From positions 1 to 15,913 of the forward strand of contig JAGLQD010000126.1 of assembly GCA_023136985.1 (NCBI GenBank): a stretch of DNA of 15,913 nucleotides, in the 5' to 3' direction. Under the pieces are notes generated by a model. The model was not told where the DNA came from and made no database searches. It saw only the letters and a list, made by a program, of their open reading frames with translations. The DNA comes from Candidatus Sabulitectum sp. GTDB taxonomy: Bacteria; Fermentibacterota; Fermentibacteria; Fermentibacterales; JCC-6. This document shows positions 6,342 to 13,644 of this stretch, piece by piece; position 1 is the stretch's first letter, and every line of letters begins with the position of its first letter. The position numbers and the translations under genes are program-made.

Positions 6342-7414
6342 AAAGAAGGCTTATTCTTGCAATAAATCCCGGAGGGACCTCCACCAAAGCGGGTCTTTAC
6401 AATAACGACGAGTTGATATTCGAGGAGAATGTTCGTCACGATCCATCTGAACTGGAGCCATTTCCTTCGACATTTGATCAGATGGATTTCAGACGCGACA
6501 TCGTTATGAATATTCTTACCGAAAAGGGTTACAAGCTGGAAGATCTTTCTGCTGTAGTAGGCAGGGGAGGTACTTTTAAACCTCTTGCCAGCGGTACCTA
6601 CAGGGTGAACAAAGAGCTGCTTGCTGATATTAAGGACGGTTCAACACTCCAGGCGGATCACCCGTCAAATCTTGGTGCCCTGATTGCATGGGGCATCGCT
6701 GCGAAAGCCGGTGTTCCCGCCTATTTTGTTGACCCTGTGTGTGTTGATGAAATGATAGATGAGGCCAGATTAAGCGGGCACCCCCTTCTTCCCAGGGTGA
6801 GTCTCAGCCACGCACTTAATATCAGAATGGTTGCTTACAAGGCAGCCGAAAAACTGGGCAGGCCAATGAACCAGTTGAATATGATCGTGATGCATCTGGG
6901 AAGCGGTGTGAGTGTAAATGCCCTTCGCAAAGGTTTGATGATAGACACCAATAATGCCAACGATGATGGCCCTTTCAGTTCAACAAGAACCGGAGGACTT
7001 CCCGTTACAGGGCTTATGAAATTATGCCTGAGTGGGAAACACGATGCCAGAGGACTGAAAAAGATGCTTTTGAAGAAGGGAGGGGTTTACGCCTATCTTC
7101 AGGAGGAGCATATAGGAAAGGTAAGAGAAAGAGCTGCAAACGGCGACGAGAAGGCTGACCTGGTTCTTCGGGCCATGGTATATCAGATGGCAAAAGAAGC
7201 CGGAGCAATGGCTGCCGCTCTTCGCGGAGATGTGGACGCTGTTGTGATAACCGGAGGTATAGCATATAACCCATGGGTGACAAATCTGCTCACAGAACAT
7301 CTTTTATACCTTGGTGAGATCCTTGTTTTCCCCGGGGAGGCAGAACTGGAGGCACTCACAAGGGGTGTTTTAAGAGTAATGAATGATATTGAAAAAGAGA
7401 AAGAATACAGATAG
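6338..7414 (+). CDS. buk: Butyrate kinase (acyl kinase)
   Basis: An acetate/butyrate kinase (ASKHA fold) that transfers phosphate from an acyl phosphate to ADP, making ATP and the free acid. The 358 residues are the typical length. The N-terminal phosphate loop is NPGGTSTK (10-17), where most Buk proteins have NPGSTSTK. VGRGG (74-78) is followed by 'SGTYRVN' (85-91) and 'HPSNLGA' (108-114, usually HASNLGA). A 'MHLGSGVSV' adenosine-site motif begins at about 185, and 'GPFSSTRTGGLP' follows near 211. The ATG overlaps the ptb stop, with a purine-rich GGGGGAAAG just upstream. It forms a two-enzyme ATP-yielding step with Ptb. Related kinases take isobutyrate, isovalerate or other acids, so 'butyrate' is nominal. 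Confidence 0.94.
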   Translation: MKRRLILAINPGGTSTKAGLYNNDELIFEENVRHDPSELEPFPSTFDQMDFRRDIVMNILTEKGYKLEDLSAVVGRGGTFKPLASGTYRVNKELLADIKDGSTLQADHPSNLGALIAWGIAAKAGVPAYFVDPVCVDEMIDEARLSGHPLLPRVSLSHALNIRMVAYKAAEKLGRPMNQLNMIVMHLGSGVSVNALRKGLMIDTNNANDDGPFSSTRTGGLPVTGLMKLCLSGKHDARGLKKMLLKKGGVYAYLQEEHIGKVRERAANGDEKADLVLRAMVYQMAKEAGAMAAALRGDVDAVVITGGIAYNPWVTNLLTEHLLYLGEILVFPGEAELEALTRGVLRVMNDIEKEKEYR

Positions 7415-7442
7415 CAAACTGAACAAGGAAGAAGGGCAGGCT

Positions 7443-9233
7443 ATGAGGAAGAAGCTCAATGAAGTTAATTCCGGGAAACTGTTTCTGTCGGGGAATGAGG
7501 CCATTGCAAGGGGTGCATGGGAAAGTGGAGTACATTTCTCCAGCTCATATCCGGGAACGCCTTCCACGGAAATTATGGAGACAATAGGAGCGGAATACCC
7601 GGAGATCGACGCTCAGTGGGCACCGAACGAAAAAGTTGGTATGGAAGTTATAGCCGGAGCTTCATTTGGAGGCGCCAGAGTGCTTTCTACCATGAAGCAT
7701 GTTGGTTTGAATGTGGCAGCTGATCCATTTTTCACCCTGAGCTACATCGGAGCAACTGGAGGGATAGTTATCGTCAGTGCCGATGACCCGGGAGTTCATT
7801 CTTCACAGAACGAACAGGACAACAGGCTTATGGGCAGGGCGGCTAAGGTGGTTATTCTGGAACCTTCTGACAGCCAGGAAGCCAAAGACTTTACCAGTAT
7901 TGCCTACGAGATCAGTGAGATGTTTGATACCCCTGTTCTGCTCAGGGTGACAACAAGAATATGTCACTCTAAAAGTATTGTAGAAGTAGGACCCCGCAAA
8001 GAGGTGCAGGTAAAAGGTTACACAAAGGACATCGCCAAGAGAGTTCCTATTCCTTCAAATGCAAGAAAAATGCATTCCAGGGTTGTTGCAAGGCTGAAGG
8101 CTCTTGAAGAATGGGGCTATGACAGTCCGCTTAACAGAATTGAAATGGCTGATAAATCTCTGGGAATCATCACCAGCGGTATCAGCTATCAGTATGTCAA
8201 GGAAGTGCATCCGGAAGTCAGCGTTTTAAAGCTGGGAATGACCAATCCGCTTCCCTGGAGACTCATCAAGGAATTTATTGATCAGGTTGATAAAGTAGTT
8301 TTTGTTGAAGAGGGAGAGCCTTATCTCGAAGAAAGGATCAGATCTTATTTCCTCATTGACGGTATTGGCAGCGAGTTGATGTCTGTAGAAGGAGAGCTTA
8401 ATCCGGAGCTTGTGAGAAAGGGCATCAAAGACGGAGAGAACCTTGCAATCACTTTTGATGAGATCGCCTTACCAGGAAGACCACCAACGCTTTGTGCCGG
8501 TTGTCCGCACCGTGGAGCATTCCATACTCTTTCAAAGATGAAAGCCAGTTCCACAGGCGATATCGGTTGCTATACTCTGGGCCTTATGCCCCCTTACAAC
8601 GCACTGGAAACTGTGGTCTGCATGGGTGCAGCTATAGGTGTTCTTGCCGGTATTGAGAAGGCAGTGGGCAGGGAAAAGATGCCCAAACTGGTCAGTGCTA
8701 TCGGGGAATCAACATTTGTTCACTCGGGAATAACCGGCCTGATAGATATGGTCTACAACGGCAATACCGGTACTGTGATGATAATGGATAACAGTCTTAC
8801 CGCGATGACCGGAGGACAGGAAAATCCCACTACCGGTAAAAACCTCCGTGGAGAACCTGCCCCGGCTCTGGATCTTGAGAAACTCGTTCTTGCATGCGGG
8901 GTTAAGCATGTAAAGACTGTGGATCCTCATGATCTTCCTTTAATGAAAAGAACGTTCCAGGAAGAATTTGACAGAGAAGAGCTCAGTGTAATTATTACAA
9001 AGAGACCCTGTATCATGCAGTACAAGCCAAAGCGGAAAACTGTAGCAGTGCATGACCCGGATAAATGCGTTCACTGTAAGCTATGCGTTAAACTTGGTTG
9101 CCCTGCAATCAGTTGGGATGCCGAGAAGAAAATTCCAGTTATAAGTGAGATCCTCTGCTGGCCCAACTGTAACCTTTGTGTTCAGGTGTGTCCCAAAGAT
9201 GCACTCTCCAAAGATCTTGAGGGGGTAGTGTAA
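7443..9233 (+). CDS. iorA: Indolepyruvate:ferredoxin oxidoreductase, alpha subunit
   Basis: The catalytic subunit of a 2-oxoacid:ferredoxin oxidoreductase that decarboxylates aryl or branched 2-oxo acids to acyl-CoA with thiamine diphosphate and reduces ferredoxin. It has 596 residues from the ATG at 7443; an upstream in-frame start at 7383 would overlap buk and add a lysine-rich tail. YPGTPSTEI is at 36-44 and CAGCPHRG at 351-358. The ThDP/Mg region runs from 'GDIGCYTLG' (372-380) through 'IGESTFVHSGI' (420-430) to 'DNSLTAMTGGQ' (449-459). The C-terminal 2[4Fe-4S] domain has C542, C545, C548 and C553, then C572, C576, C579 and C583. Two oddities: GES where GDS is usual, and CxxxC at the start of the second cluster where CxxC is usual. 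The stop overlaps iorB (TAATG). Confidence 0.93.
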   Translation: MRKKLNEVNSGKLFLSGNEAIARGAWESGVHFSSSYPGTPSTEIMETIGAEYPEIDAQWAPNEKVGMEVIAGASFGGARVLSTMKHVGLNVAADPFFTLSYIGATGGIVIVSADDPGVHSSQNEQDNRLMGRAAKVVILEPSDSQEAKDFTSIAYEISEMFDTPVLLRVTTRICHSKSIVEVGPRKEVQVKGYTKDIAKRVPIPSNARKMHSRVVARLKALEEWGYDSPLNRIEMADKSLGIITSGISYQYVKEVHPEVSVLKLGMTNPLPWRLIKEFIDQVDKVVFVEEGEPYLEERIRSYFLIDGIGSELMSVEGELNPELVRKGIKDGENLAITFDEIALPGRPPTLCAGCPHRGAFHTLSKMKASSTGDIGCYTLGLMPPYNALETVVCMGAAIGVLAGIEKAVGREKMPKLVSAIGESTFVHSGITGLIDMVYNGNTGTVMIMDNSLTAMTGGQENPTTGKNLRGEPAPALDLEKLVLACGVKHVKTVDPHDLPLMKRTFQEEFDREELSVIITKRPCIMQYKPKRKTVAVHDPDKCVHCKLCVKLGCPAISWDAEKKIPVISEILCWPNCNLCVQVCPKDALSKDLEGVV

Positions 9234-9808
9234 TGAGCAAGGTAAAGAATATCATCATATGTGGAACCGGAGGTCAGGGAATTCTTATGGCCAGCGAGGT
9301 TCTTTGCAGTGCAGCATGGCGATCCGGTTTCGATGTGAAAAAGAGTGAGGTTCACGGAATGGCCCAGAGGGGTGGTTCTGTCTCCAGCCACGTAAGATTT
9401 GGAGACAAAGTTAACAGTGTTCTTGTAGAGAAAGGCGCAGCGGATGTGGTGCTTTCTCTGGAAAAAATGGAAGGCCTCAGGTGGGCCGGTTACCTTTCTC
9501 CTGAAGGAAAACTTATCACCTGTGATCTGACAATAGAACCAATGACAGTGAATACCGGTTCAGCAGTTTATCCCGATGTAGAAAAGATCATCGAGGAAAC
9601 GGCAATTCCAAACCTGATGATCCCTGTTATGGATATTGCAAAAGAACTGGGGAACCTGCGGGTTATGAATATAATTCTGCTTGGTGCTGCTTCGAAGCAC
9701 CTGCCGGAGATATCTGAAAAAAGGTGGTTTGAAGCCATAGAGGAGAGAGTTCCTCCAAAGGCTCTTGAGGTTAATCTGGAAGCGTTCAAAAGAGGCAAAG
9801 AACTTTAA
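9233..9808 (+). CDS. iorB: Indolepyruvate:ferredoxin oxidoreductase, beta subunit
   Basis: The gamma-domain subunit of the 2-oxoacid:ferredoxin oxidoreductase family and partner of IorA; it contributes the CoA-side domain of the complex. The 191 residues are the usual length. The N-terminal CGTGGQGI (10-17) is the family's glycine motif. It is followed by 'KKSEVHGMAQRGGSVSSHVRFG' elements, here seen as VHGMAQRGG and SSHVRFG (about 40-57), which are strongly conserved. 'NIILLGA' lies in the C-terminal third. Its ATG shares a base with the iorA stop (TAATG), so the two subunits are probably made in equal amounts. It ends the ptb-buk-iorA-iorB operon, with a hairpin 9 bases downstream. Confidence 0.93.
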   Translation: MSKVKNIIICGTGGQGILMASEVLCSAAWRSGFDVKKSEVHGMAQRGGSVSSHVRFGDKVNSVLVEKGAADVVLSLEKMEGLRWAGYLSPEGKLITCDLTIEPMTVNTGSAVYPDVEKIIEETAIPNLMIPVMDIAKELGNLRVMNIILLGAASKHLPEISEKRWFEAIEERVPPKALEVNLEAFKRGKEL

Positions 9809-9816
9809 AGAGAAGG

Positions 9817-9846
9817 AAAGAGGGCGGCAGATCAGCCGCCCTCTTT
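9817..9846 (+). terminator. Hairpin after iorB, probable terminator
   Basis: A perfect 12-bp GC-rich stem (9817-9828 with 9835-9846) encloses a 6-base loop. The only T-run is the TTT that forms the end of the stem, so termination may be partial and some transcript may continue into the gene at 9860. It marks the end of the ptb-buk-iorAB unit. Confidence 0.65.
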
Positions 9847-9859
9847 CAGCGGAGATATT

Positions 9860-10408
9860 ATGGAATGGGTATTGGCTGCGCTTGTGGGTGTTGCATTAAG
9901 TGCTGCCTGTGGATTTCGTGTTTTTGTCCCCATGCTTGTTATGAGCATTGCCGTGCACTCCGGTCATCTCACTCCCGCGTCAGGATTTGAGTGGCTTGGA
10001 AGCTGGCTGGCTCTCGCGGGTTTTGGTCTTGCCACAGTGATAGAAATAATTGCCTACTTTATTCCTGTGGTCAACAACGCTCTTGATGTTATTGCAACCC
10101 CCGCCGCTGCAATTGCAGGCACGGTTCTTACAGCATCCATGGTGGGAGATGTCTCTCCTCTGCTAAGATGGTTTCTTGCAGTAGTTGCCGGTGGAGCGGT
10201 GGCAGGAGGTGTTCAGATCGCAACGGTCTCTCTGCGTTCTGCGGTATCACCATTCGGAGGCTCCGGAGTAATCTCACTTGTGGAAGATGGCGCAGCAGCA
10301 GCCACATCGGTACTTGCAGTGACAATCCCACTGCTGGCAATAGGTCTTATTGGTATTCTTGGCATTTTTCTCATACGACGGAAACACTTTAGAGCAAATC
10401 GGGTATAA
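9860..10408 (+). CDS. DUF4126-type membrane protein
   Basis: A 182-residue integral membrane protein with about four to five hydrophobic segments. They lie near residues 2-32, 48-70, 80-95, 100-122 and 150-172. A basic C-terminus RRKHFRANRV follows. The pattern of small-residue helices, with 'AACGFRVFVPML' near 15-26, 'VVNNALDVIATPAA' near 69-82 and 'SLVEDGAAA' in the second half, matches what I know of DUF4126 proteins, whose function is unknown. The ATG has GGAG seven bases upstream, just after the iorB hairpin. The gene may be read from leak-through of that hairpin or from its own promoter, which I could not identify. No functional link to the neighbours is evident. Confidence 0.85.
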   Translation: MEWVLAALVGVALSAACGFRVFVPMLVMSIAVHSGHLTPASGFEWLGSWLALAGFGLATVIEIIAYFIPVVNNALDVIATPAAAIAGTVLTASMVGDVSPLLRWFLAVVAGGAVAGGVQIATVSLRSAVSPFGGSGVISLVEDGAAAATSVLAVTIPLLAIGLIGILGIFLIRRKHFRANRV

Positions 10409-10445
10409 GAGATAAATGTGACACAGATCAACGAATGGAGTTACG

Positions 10446-11033
10446 ATGCTATTTTTTCTGATCTTTACAACCCTTGTTTCTCAGACCCCCGGTACAATTG
10501 TTCTGAATGAAGTCATGTATAATCCTGATGGCAGCACTCTTGGACTTGATGAACATATGGAATGGATAGAGATCTACAATGCTTCTTCTGAAGCTGTTAA
10601 CCTTGCAGGAATGATGATCAGCGACGGAAACAACCAGGTTTTTCTGAGCCATTATCTTCTTGCTCCGGACACCTACGGAGTAATTCCAGCAAACAATCTT
10701 TCTTTCTCGGCTGCCTATGGAACGGAAATACGCCTGATTCCCTGGAGTGGAGAATGGACCAGATTACGCAATTCCACAGATGAGATCATTCTATACAGTG
10801 AGAACGGCACTGTGATGGAGACTCTTCGCTATGATCAGAGCTGGGGAGTAAGAGGAACAGAACCTTCAACTGCTGACGGTGATGGCGCGTCTCTTGAACG
10901 AATCGACCCCTCCGGACCTAACGACCCTTCAAACTGGCAACCTTCTGAAGACTATGCAAATCCCACCCCCGACAAAGGTGGAGACGCTGTCTGCTGGGGA
11001 ACTCCGGGAGCCATAAACAGTATTGCCGATTAA
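10446..11033 (+). CDS. Small exported lamin-tail-domain (LTD) protein
   Basis: A 195-residue protein that is mostly one lamin-tail domain, an Ig-like beta-sandwich common in secreted bacterial proteins. The N-terminus (residues 1-13) is hydrophobic and resembles a short signal peptide, but it has no basic residue before the core. LTD landmarks are 'IVLNEVMYNP' (18-27), 'MEWIEIYNASSEAVNLAGM' (38-56), then 'DEIILYSENGTVMETLRY' further on. The C-terminus 'WGTPGAINS' is the typical LTD end, and there is no sorting domain behind it. GGAG lies 5 bases before the ATG. It faces the CotH-VTC cassette, whose CotH protein also carries LTD-like domains and the same SWGVRG hexapeptide. Role unknown; extracellular or surface location is inferred. 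Confidence 0.85.
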   Translation: MLFFLIFTTLVSQTPGTIVLNEVMYNPDGSTLGLDEHMEWIEIYNASSEAVNLAGMMISDGNNQVFLSHYLLAPDTYGVIPANNLSFSAAYGTEIRLIPWSGEWTRLRNSTDEIILYSENGTVMETLRYDQSWGVRGTEPSTADGDGASLERIDPSGPNDPSNWQPSEDYANPTPDKGGDAVCWGTPGAINSIAD

Positions 11034-11053
11034 ATTGATTAAGGCAAAGAAAA

Positions 11054-11085
11054 GGGGCTCCGGATCTCTCCGGAGCCTGTTCTTT
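11054..11085. terminator. Bidirectional terminator between convergent operons
   Basis: A perfect 9-bp stem (11056-11064 with 11069-11077) encloses a TCTC loop. On the plus strand TGTTCTTT follows. On the minus strand the complement of the A-rich stretch 11046-11053 gives a T-rich tail. It lies between the lamin-tail gene (plus) and the DUF4956 gene (minus, stop at 11084-11086), so it can serve both. Confidence 0.85.
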
Positions 11086-11776
11086 AGAATTCGCTGTCTT
11101 CCATGGAGCTTACCAGGCTGACCCTGTCCAGACCGGCTGTTTTTTCCATGGCCGAGACCGGACTCGCCGCAGTCACCCCTCCTTTAAGAGTAATATCGTA
11201 GGAGAGTATCAGATACCGACCGTTGTCTGACGGCTCAATGTGAATAAGAGCTGATCTGGAAGTCTTTTCATTTATCAGTTTAGCATACACTGCCTCAATA
11301 CCGGAATCACGGTCAAAGCGGAATCTTATTACATATTCGCTTCTCATGTAGGCACCGAAATTGGTTTTGTATAGAAAAATGGCAACAGCACTGATAAATA
11401 CAGTAGAAATTGCGGACAAAAGATAATTGCCCGTACCGGAGGCTATACCCTCCGTGAGAGCGAAGAAGACAAAAGCGGTGTCTCTTGTATCCTTGATCAC
11501 AGTTCTGAATCTGACGATGGTCAGGGCGCCCACCAGGGCAAAGGCTCGAGCAAGGTTGCTTCCTATGACCATCATAACAGCACTCACCGTTATGCACATG
11601 AGAACAAGAGTAACAACAAAGTTCTGAGAATATGTAAGGCCCCTGTGAGTGGTTTTGTACACTACTCCGATAATTAGACCGGATGTTAATGCAAGCAGAA
11701 GATTAACAATAAGATCACCGGGACTGTAGCCAAGTATTTCACTGGTTGTTGTAAACCATTCCATCAGTGCAGACAA
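11084..11776 (-). CDS. DUF4956 membrane protein
   Basis: A 230-residue protein of the DUF4956 family. The N-terminal half has about four membrane segments (near residues 20-40, 50-73, 76-90 and 115-135). They enclose the family-like segment 'VGALTIVRFRTVIKDTRDTAF' (about 82-101). The C-terminal 90 residues are soluble and probably cytoplasmic. DUF4956 genes are known to me as frequent neighbours of VTC-domain genes, as here; function is unknown, and a membrane partner of the VTC enzyme is an inference. I chose TTG at 11776, which has GAGGAG six bases upstream. The alternative ATG at 11764 shares a base with the VTC stop (TGATG) but is 18 bases from that site. It is the last gene of the minus-strand cassette. 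Confidence 0.87.
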   Translation of the reverse strand: MSALMEWFTTTSEILGYSPGDLIVNLLLALTSGLIIGVVYKTTHRGLTYSQNFVVTLVLMCITVSAVMMVIGSNLARAFALVGALTIVRFRTVIKDTRDTAFVFFALTEGIASGTGNYLLSAISTVFISAVAIFLYKTNFGAYMRSEYVIRFRFDRDSGIEAVYAKLINEKTSRSALIHIEPSDNGRYLILSYDITLKGGVTAASPVSAMEKTAGLDRVSLVSSMEDSEF

Positions 11777-12555
11777 GCAATTCTCCTCTCGATCAGGCGG
11801 TTAAGCCGTGTACCGTCATGACCCAGATAGACAGCCTCCACGGCTCTCTGGAATTTGGAGACGGATATCCTGGTAAGATCCATCTCTCTGATCAGCCTCT
11901 GGAACCAGAACGGTATTCTGTATCTGAATTTTATCTCTACAATACCACCACTGGGTATTATCAGCTCGGGAATTCCTTCTGGCAACCCTTTCCACGAAGT
12001 CCTCCATGCAGTTGAAGCGGTATCAATGGTTGCCCTGAAGTCGGGATTGGTATGATCTTCCCATGCGGCCCTGTTGTAATCTGTGATAACGCTGGGTGCA
12101 AGCCTGTATCTGAAGGATTGAGCGATGAATCTTTCAGCGACACTGTTTCCAGAGGAGGTCTCGTACAGAATTTCCCGGAGCCAGCCGGCACCTCCGCCAA
12201 TTCCCTCTTTGAACCTGTCCGCAGGCATTCTTACTCTGTGTTTGATCACAAGACTCCCGTCTCTGCCCTTCAGCTCAAGGTATAGGGGTGACGAATATCC
12301 GCTTTCCCCATGAGAATAGGTGCGCAGACGGTACTTGAATCTTTTCTCCAGGCCATCTTTCTTTTCGTGGTACCAGCGTAGATCAGGGGAGTCAAAGTAG
12401 ACACTTCTGATGGGATAATCTCCATTTTCTCCGCAGTGTTTATCTCTGGAGAGATGGTTATCCAGTATTTCAGTCATTCTGTTAAGCTTTACACCATCAA
12501 GAACATACTTGAACTCATATCGGTAGAAGTGAAGATTCTCGGCAATTCTTTCCAT
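11764..12555 (-). CDS. VTC-domain protein, polyphosphate-polymerase type
   Basis: A 263-residue stand-alone VTC domain, a triphosphate-tunnel fold. In yeast Vtc4 this domain makes polyphosphate from ATP at the cytosolic face of a membrane. The tunnel residues are present in order. They are RYEFKYVL (12-19), 'RSVYFDSPDL' (50-59), 'KKDGLEKRFKYRLRTY' (65-80), ELK (94-96), 'KHRVR' (105-109), TDYNRAAW (158-165), EIKF (207-210) and SKF (233-235). They alternate the expected basic and acidic side chains. There is no SPX domain and no membrane segment, so it needs a partner for membrane attachment. The DUF4956 protein just downstream is the obvious candidate. Its ATG shares a base with the stop of the porin-like gene (TGATG), so the genes are coupled. 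Actual polymerase activity is inferred from the family. Confidence 0.9.
   Translation of the reverse strand: MERIAENLHFYRYEFKYVLDGVKLNRMTEILDNHLSRDKHCGENGDYPIRSVYFDSPDLRWYHEKKDGLEKRFKYRLRTYSHGESGYSSPLYLELKGRDGSLVIKHRVRMPADRFKEGIGGGAGWLREILYETSSGNSVAERFIAQSFRYRLAPSVITDYNRAAWEDHTNPDFRATIDTASTAWRTSWKGLPEGIPELIIPSGGIVEIKFRYRIPFWFQRLIREMDLTRISVSKFQRAVEAVYLGHDGTRLNRLIERRIACLH
11774..11788 (-). promoter_or_regulatory. Ribosome binding site supporting a TTG start for the DUF4956 gene
   Basis: On the minus strand GAGGAG (11788-11783) is followed by a 6-base spacer and TTG (11776-11774). The site lies inside the end of the VTC gene. The ATG at 11764 remains possible through coupling to the VTC stop. 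Confidence 0.5.
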
Positions 12556-13634
12556 CAGAATCTGATACCAACCTCTGCAATAATATCGGTGTAGTTTTCT
12601 TCTGTTGGAATTCCTGCCACGACCGTTGAATTCCTGTTCATAACGCCACCAAATCGGAATCTGATGTTCTTGGATGGGTATACCGATCCGATAATAGAAA
12701 CTCTGGTGTTTTCGCTGTCCCAGTCGGTATTTGGTGTTACTGTGTCGTAGTTTGCAGTAAGAGAGACTGTTTTTATCCCCTGAACATTCAATGGGTGGTA
12801 GGAAGCAGTCAGTGAACCCCAGAACCCTGTAAATGACGGGGCTTCTTCTCCGGCTATAACGTTCACCTCGTCCCAGTTGTCTCCTCTGACAGCTTCTGCA
12901 GCTGCTGTGATATCGTACCAGTTGGAAATTTTATAGTCAATTGAGATATCCGCAGCGAAAGCGTTCTGTCTGGCGCTTGAAATGTATCCGGATGGTTCAA
13001 CCGAATCACTCTCTCCCTGCCGGTGAGCTGCAGCAGAAGCCCCAAGAGTGAGATCAATGGATGGAATTCCGATCTCGCCCCTCATGGTGTAGAGCAGTTC
13101 ATTGTCTTCTCTCTGGTCTCCACGCTCGTCACCGTTGAACACACCAGCGATCCCCCTGAGCTCAATTCCGCTGAATCCGGGGAGATCCACGCGAAGATCC
13201 AGACCAATATCTCTGCCGGCATAAGTGAGATCTTCGCAGAGATCATAAACCAGGGGTCTTTCAAACATGTTCAGGTTCCAGAAGCTCAGGTCTCCGCCAA
13301 GAAGAGTTTCCCTTTTGAATTGCCCTCCACGGATCCTGGTCCAGTCAGCAGGAGCCCAGCTGATCAAAGCATCTTTTAGAAAGAGGTTGTCAGGGCCGGC
13401 TTCTATTTTTAATTCGGCTTTTACAGTCTCGGTAAACCTGGCGTTCATCTCGAAGCCTGACCGCCTGATCGAAAATTCTCTTGAAGGTATTGTGTTGTAC
13501 AGGCCCCACTCCGTGAAGCCCGCATCAATGTATCCACTGATCTTGAATTTCTCAGAAAGATTGTTTTCAACATCTATGTCCGCAGTGGAAATTTGAGCAG
13601 CAAGAAGAACAACCGCAAGAAGCTTATAGAACAT
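12555..13634 (-). CDS. Outer-membrane beta-barrel protein, phosphate-selective porin-like
   Basis: A 359-residue outer-membrane protein. A signal peptide covers about residues 1-18 (MFYKLLAVVLLAAQISTA). The mature part is rich in alternating polar/aromatic beta strands and ends in Phe ('EVGIRF'), the usual barrel signature. The N-terminal third resembles Porin O/P (OprP-like) proteins: 'SIRRSGFEMNARF', then 'LKIEAGPDNLFLKDALISW' and 'RIRGGQFKRETLLG'. The length suits a 16-strand barrel. The proposed ligand (phosphate or another anion) rests on this family resemblance only. It starts 10 bases after the CotH stop with a GGGG-type ribosome binding site, and overlaps the VTC gene by one base. It could provide the outer-membrane passage for the cassette; an alginate- or general-porin role is also possible. 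Confidence 0.82.
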   Translation of the reverse strand: MFYKLLAVVLLAAQISTADIDVENNLSEKFKISGYIDAGFTEWGLYNTIPSREFSIRRSGFEMNARFTETVKAELKIEAGPDNLFLKDALISWAPADWTRIRGGQFKRETLLGGDLSFWNLNMFERPLVYDLCEDLTYAGRDIGLDLRVDLPGFSGIELRGIAGVFNGDERGDQREDNELLYTMRGEIGIPSIDLTLGASAAAHRQGESDSVEPSGYISSARQNAFAADISIDYKISNWYDITAAAEAVRGDNWDEVNVIAGEEAPSFTGFWGSLTASYHPLNVQGIKTVSLTANYDTVTPNTDWDSENTRVSIIGSVYPSKNIRFRFGGVMNRNSTVVAGIPTEENYTDIIAEVGIRF

Positions 13635-13644
13635 TATTGACCCC

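Noticed and set aside
5808..6439. Two long minus-strand frames opposite ptb (176 and 177 codons)
   Set aside because: Compositionally odd (Cys/His/Ser-rich), no recognisable domain, and fully overlapped by a well-supported gene.
7383..7442. Upstream start for iorA
   Set aside because: It would overlap buk by 32 bases and add a Lys/Asn-rich tail not seen in the family; the ATG at 7443 fits better.
9817..9846. Riboswitch or attenuator before the DUF4126 gene
   Set aside because: A single simple hairpin with no alternative pairing or conserved aptamer-like structure; a terminator after iorB explains it.
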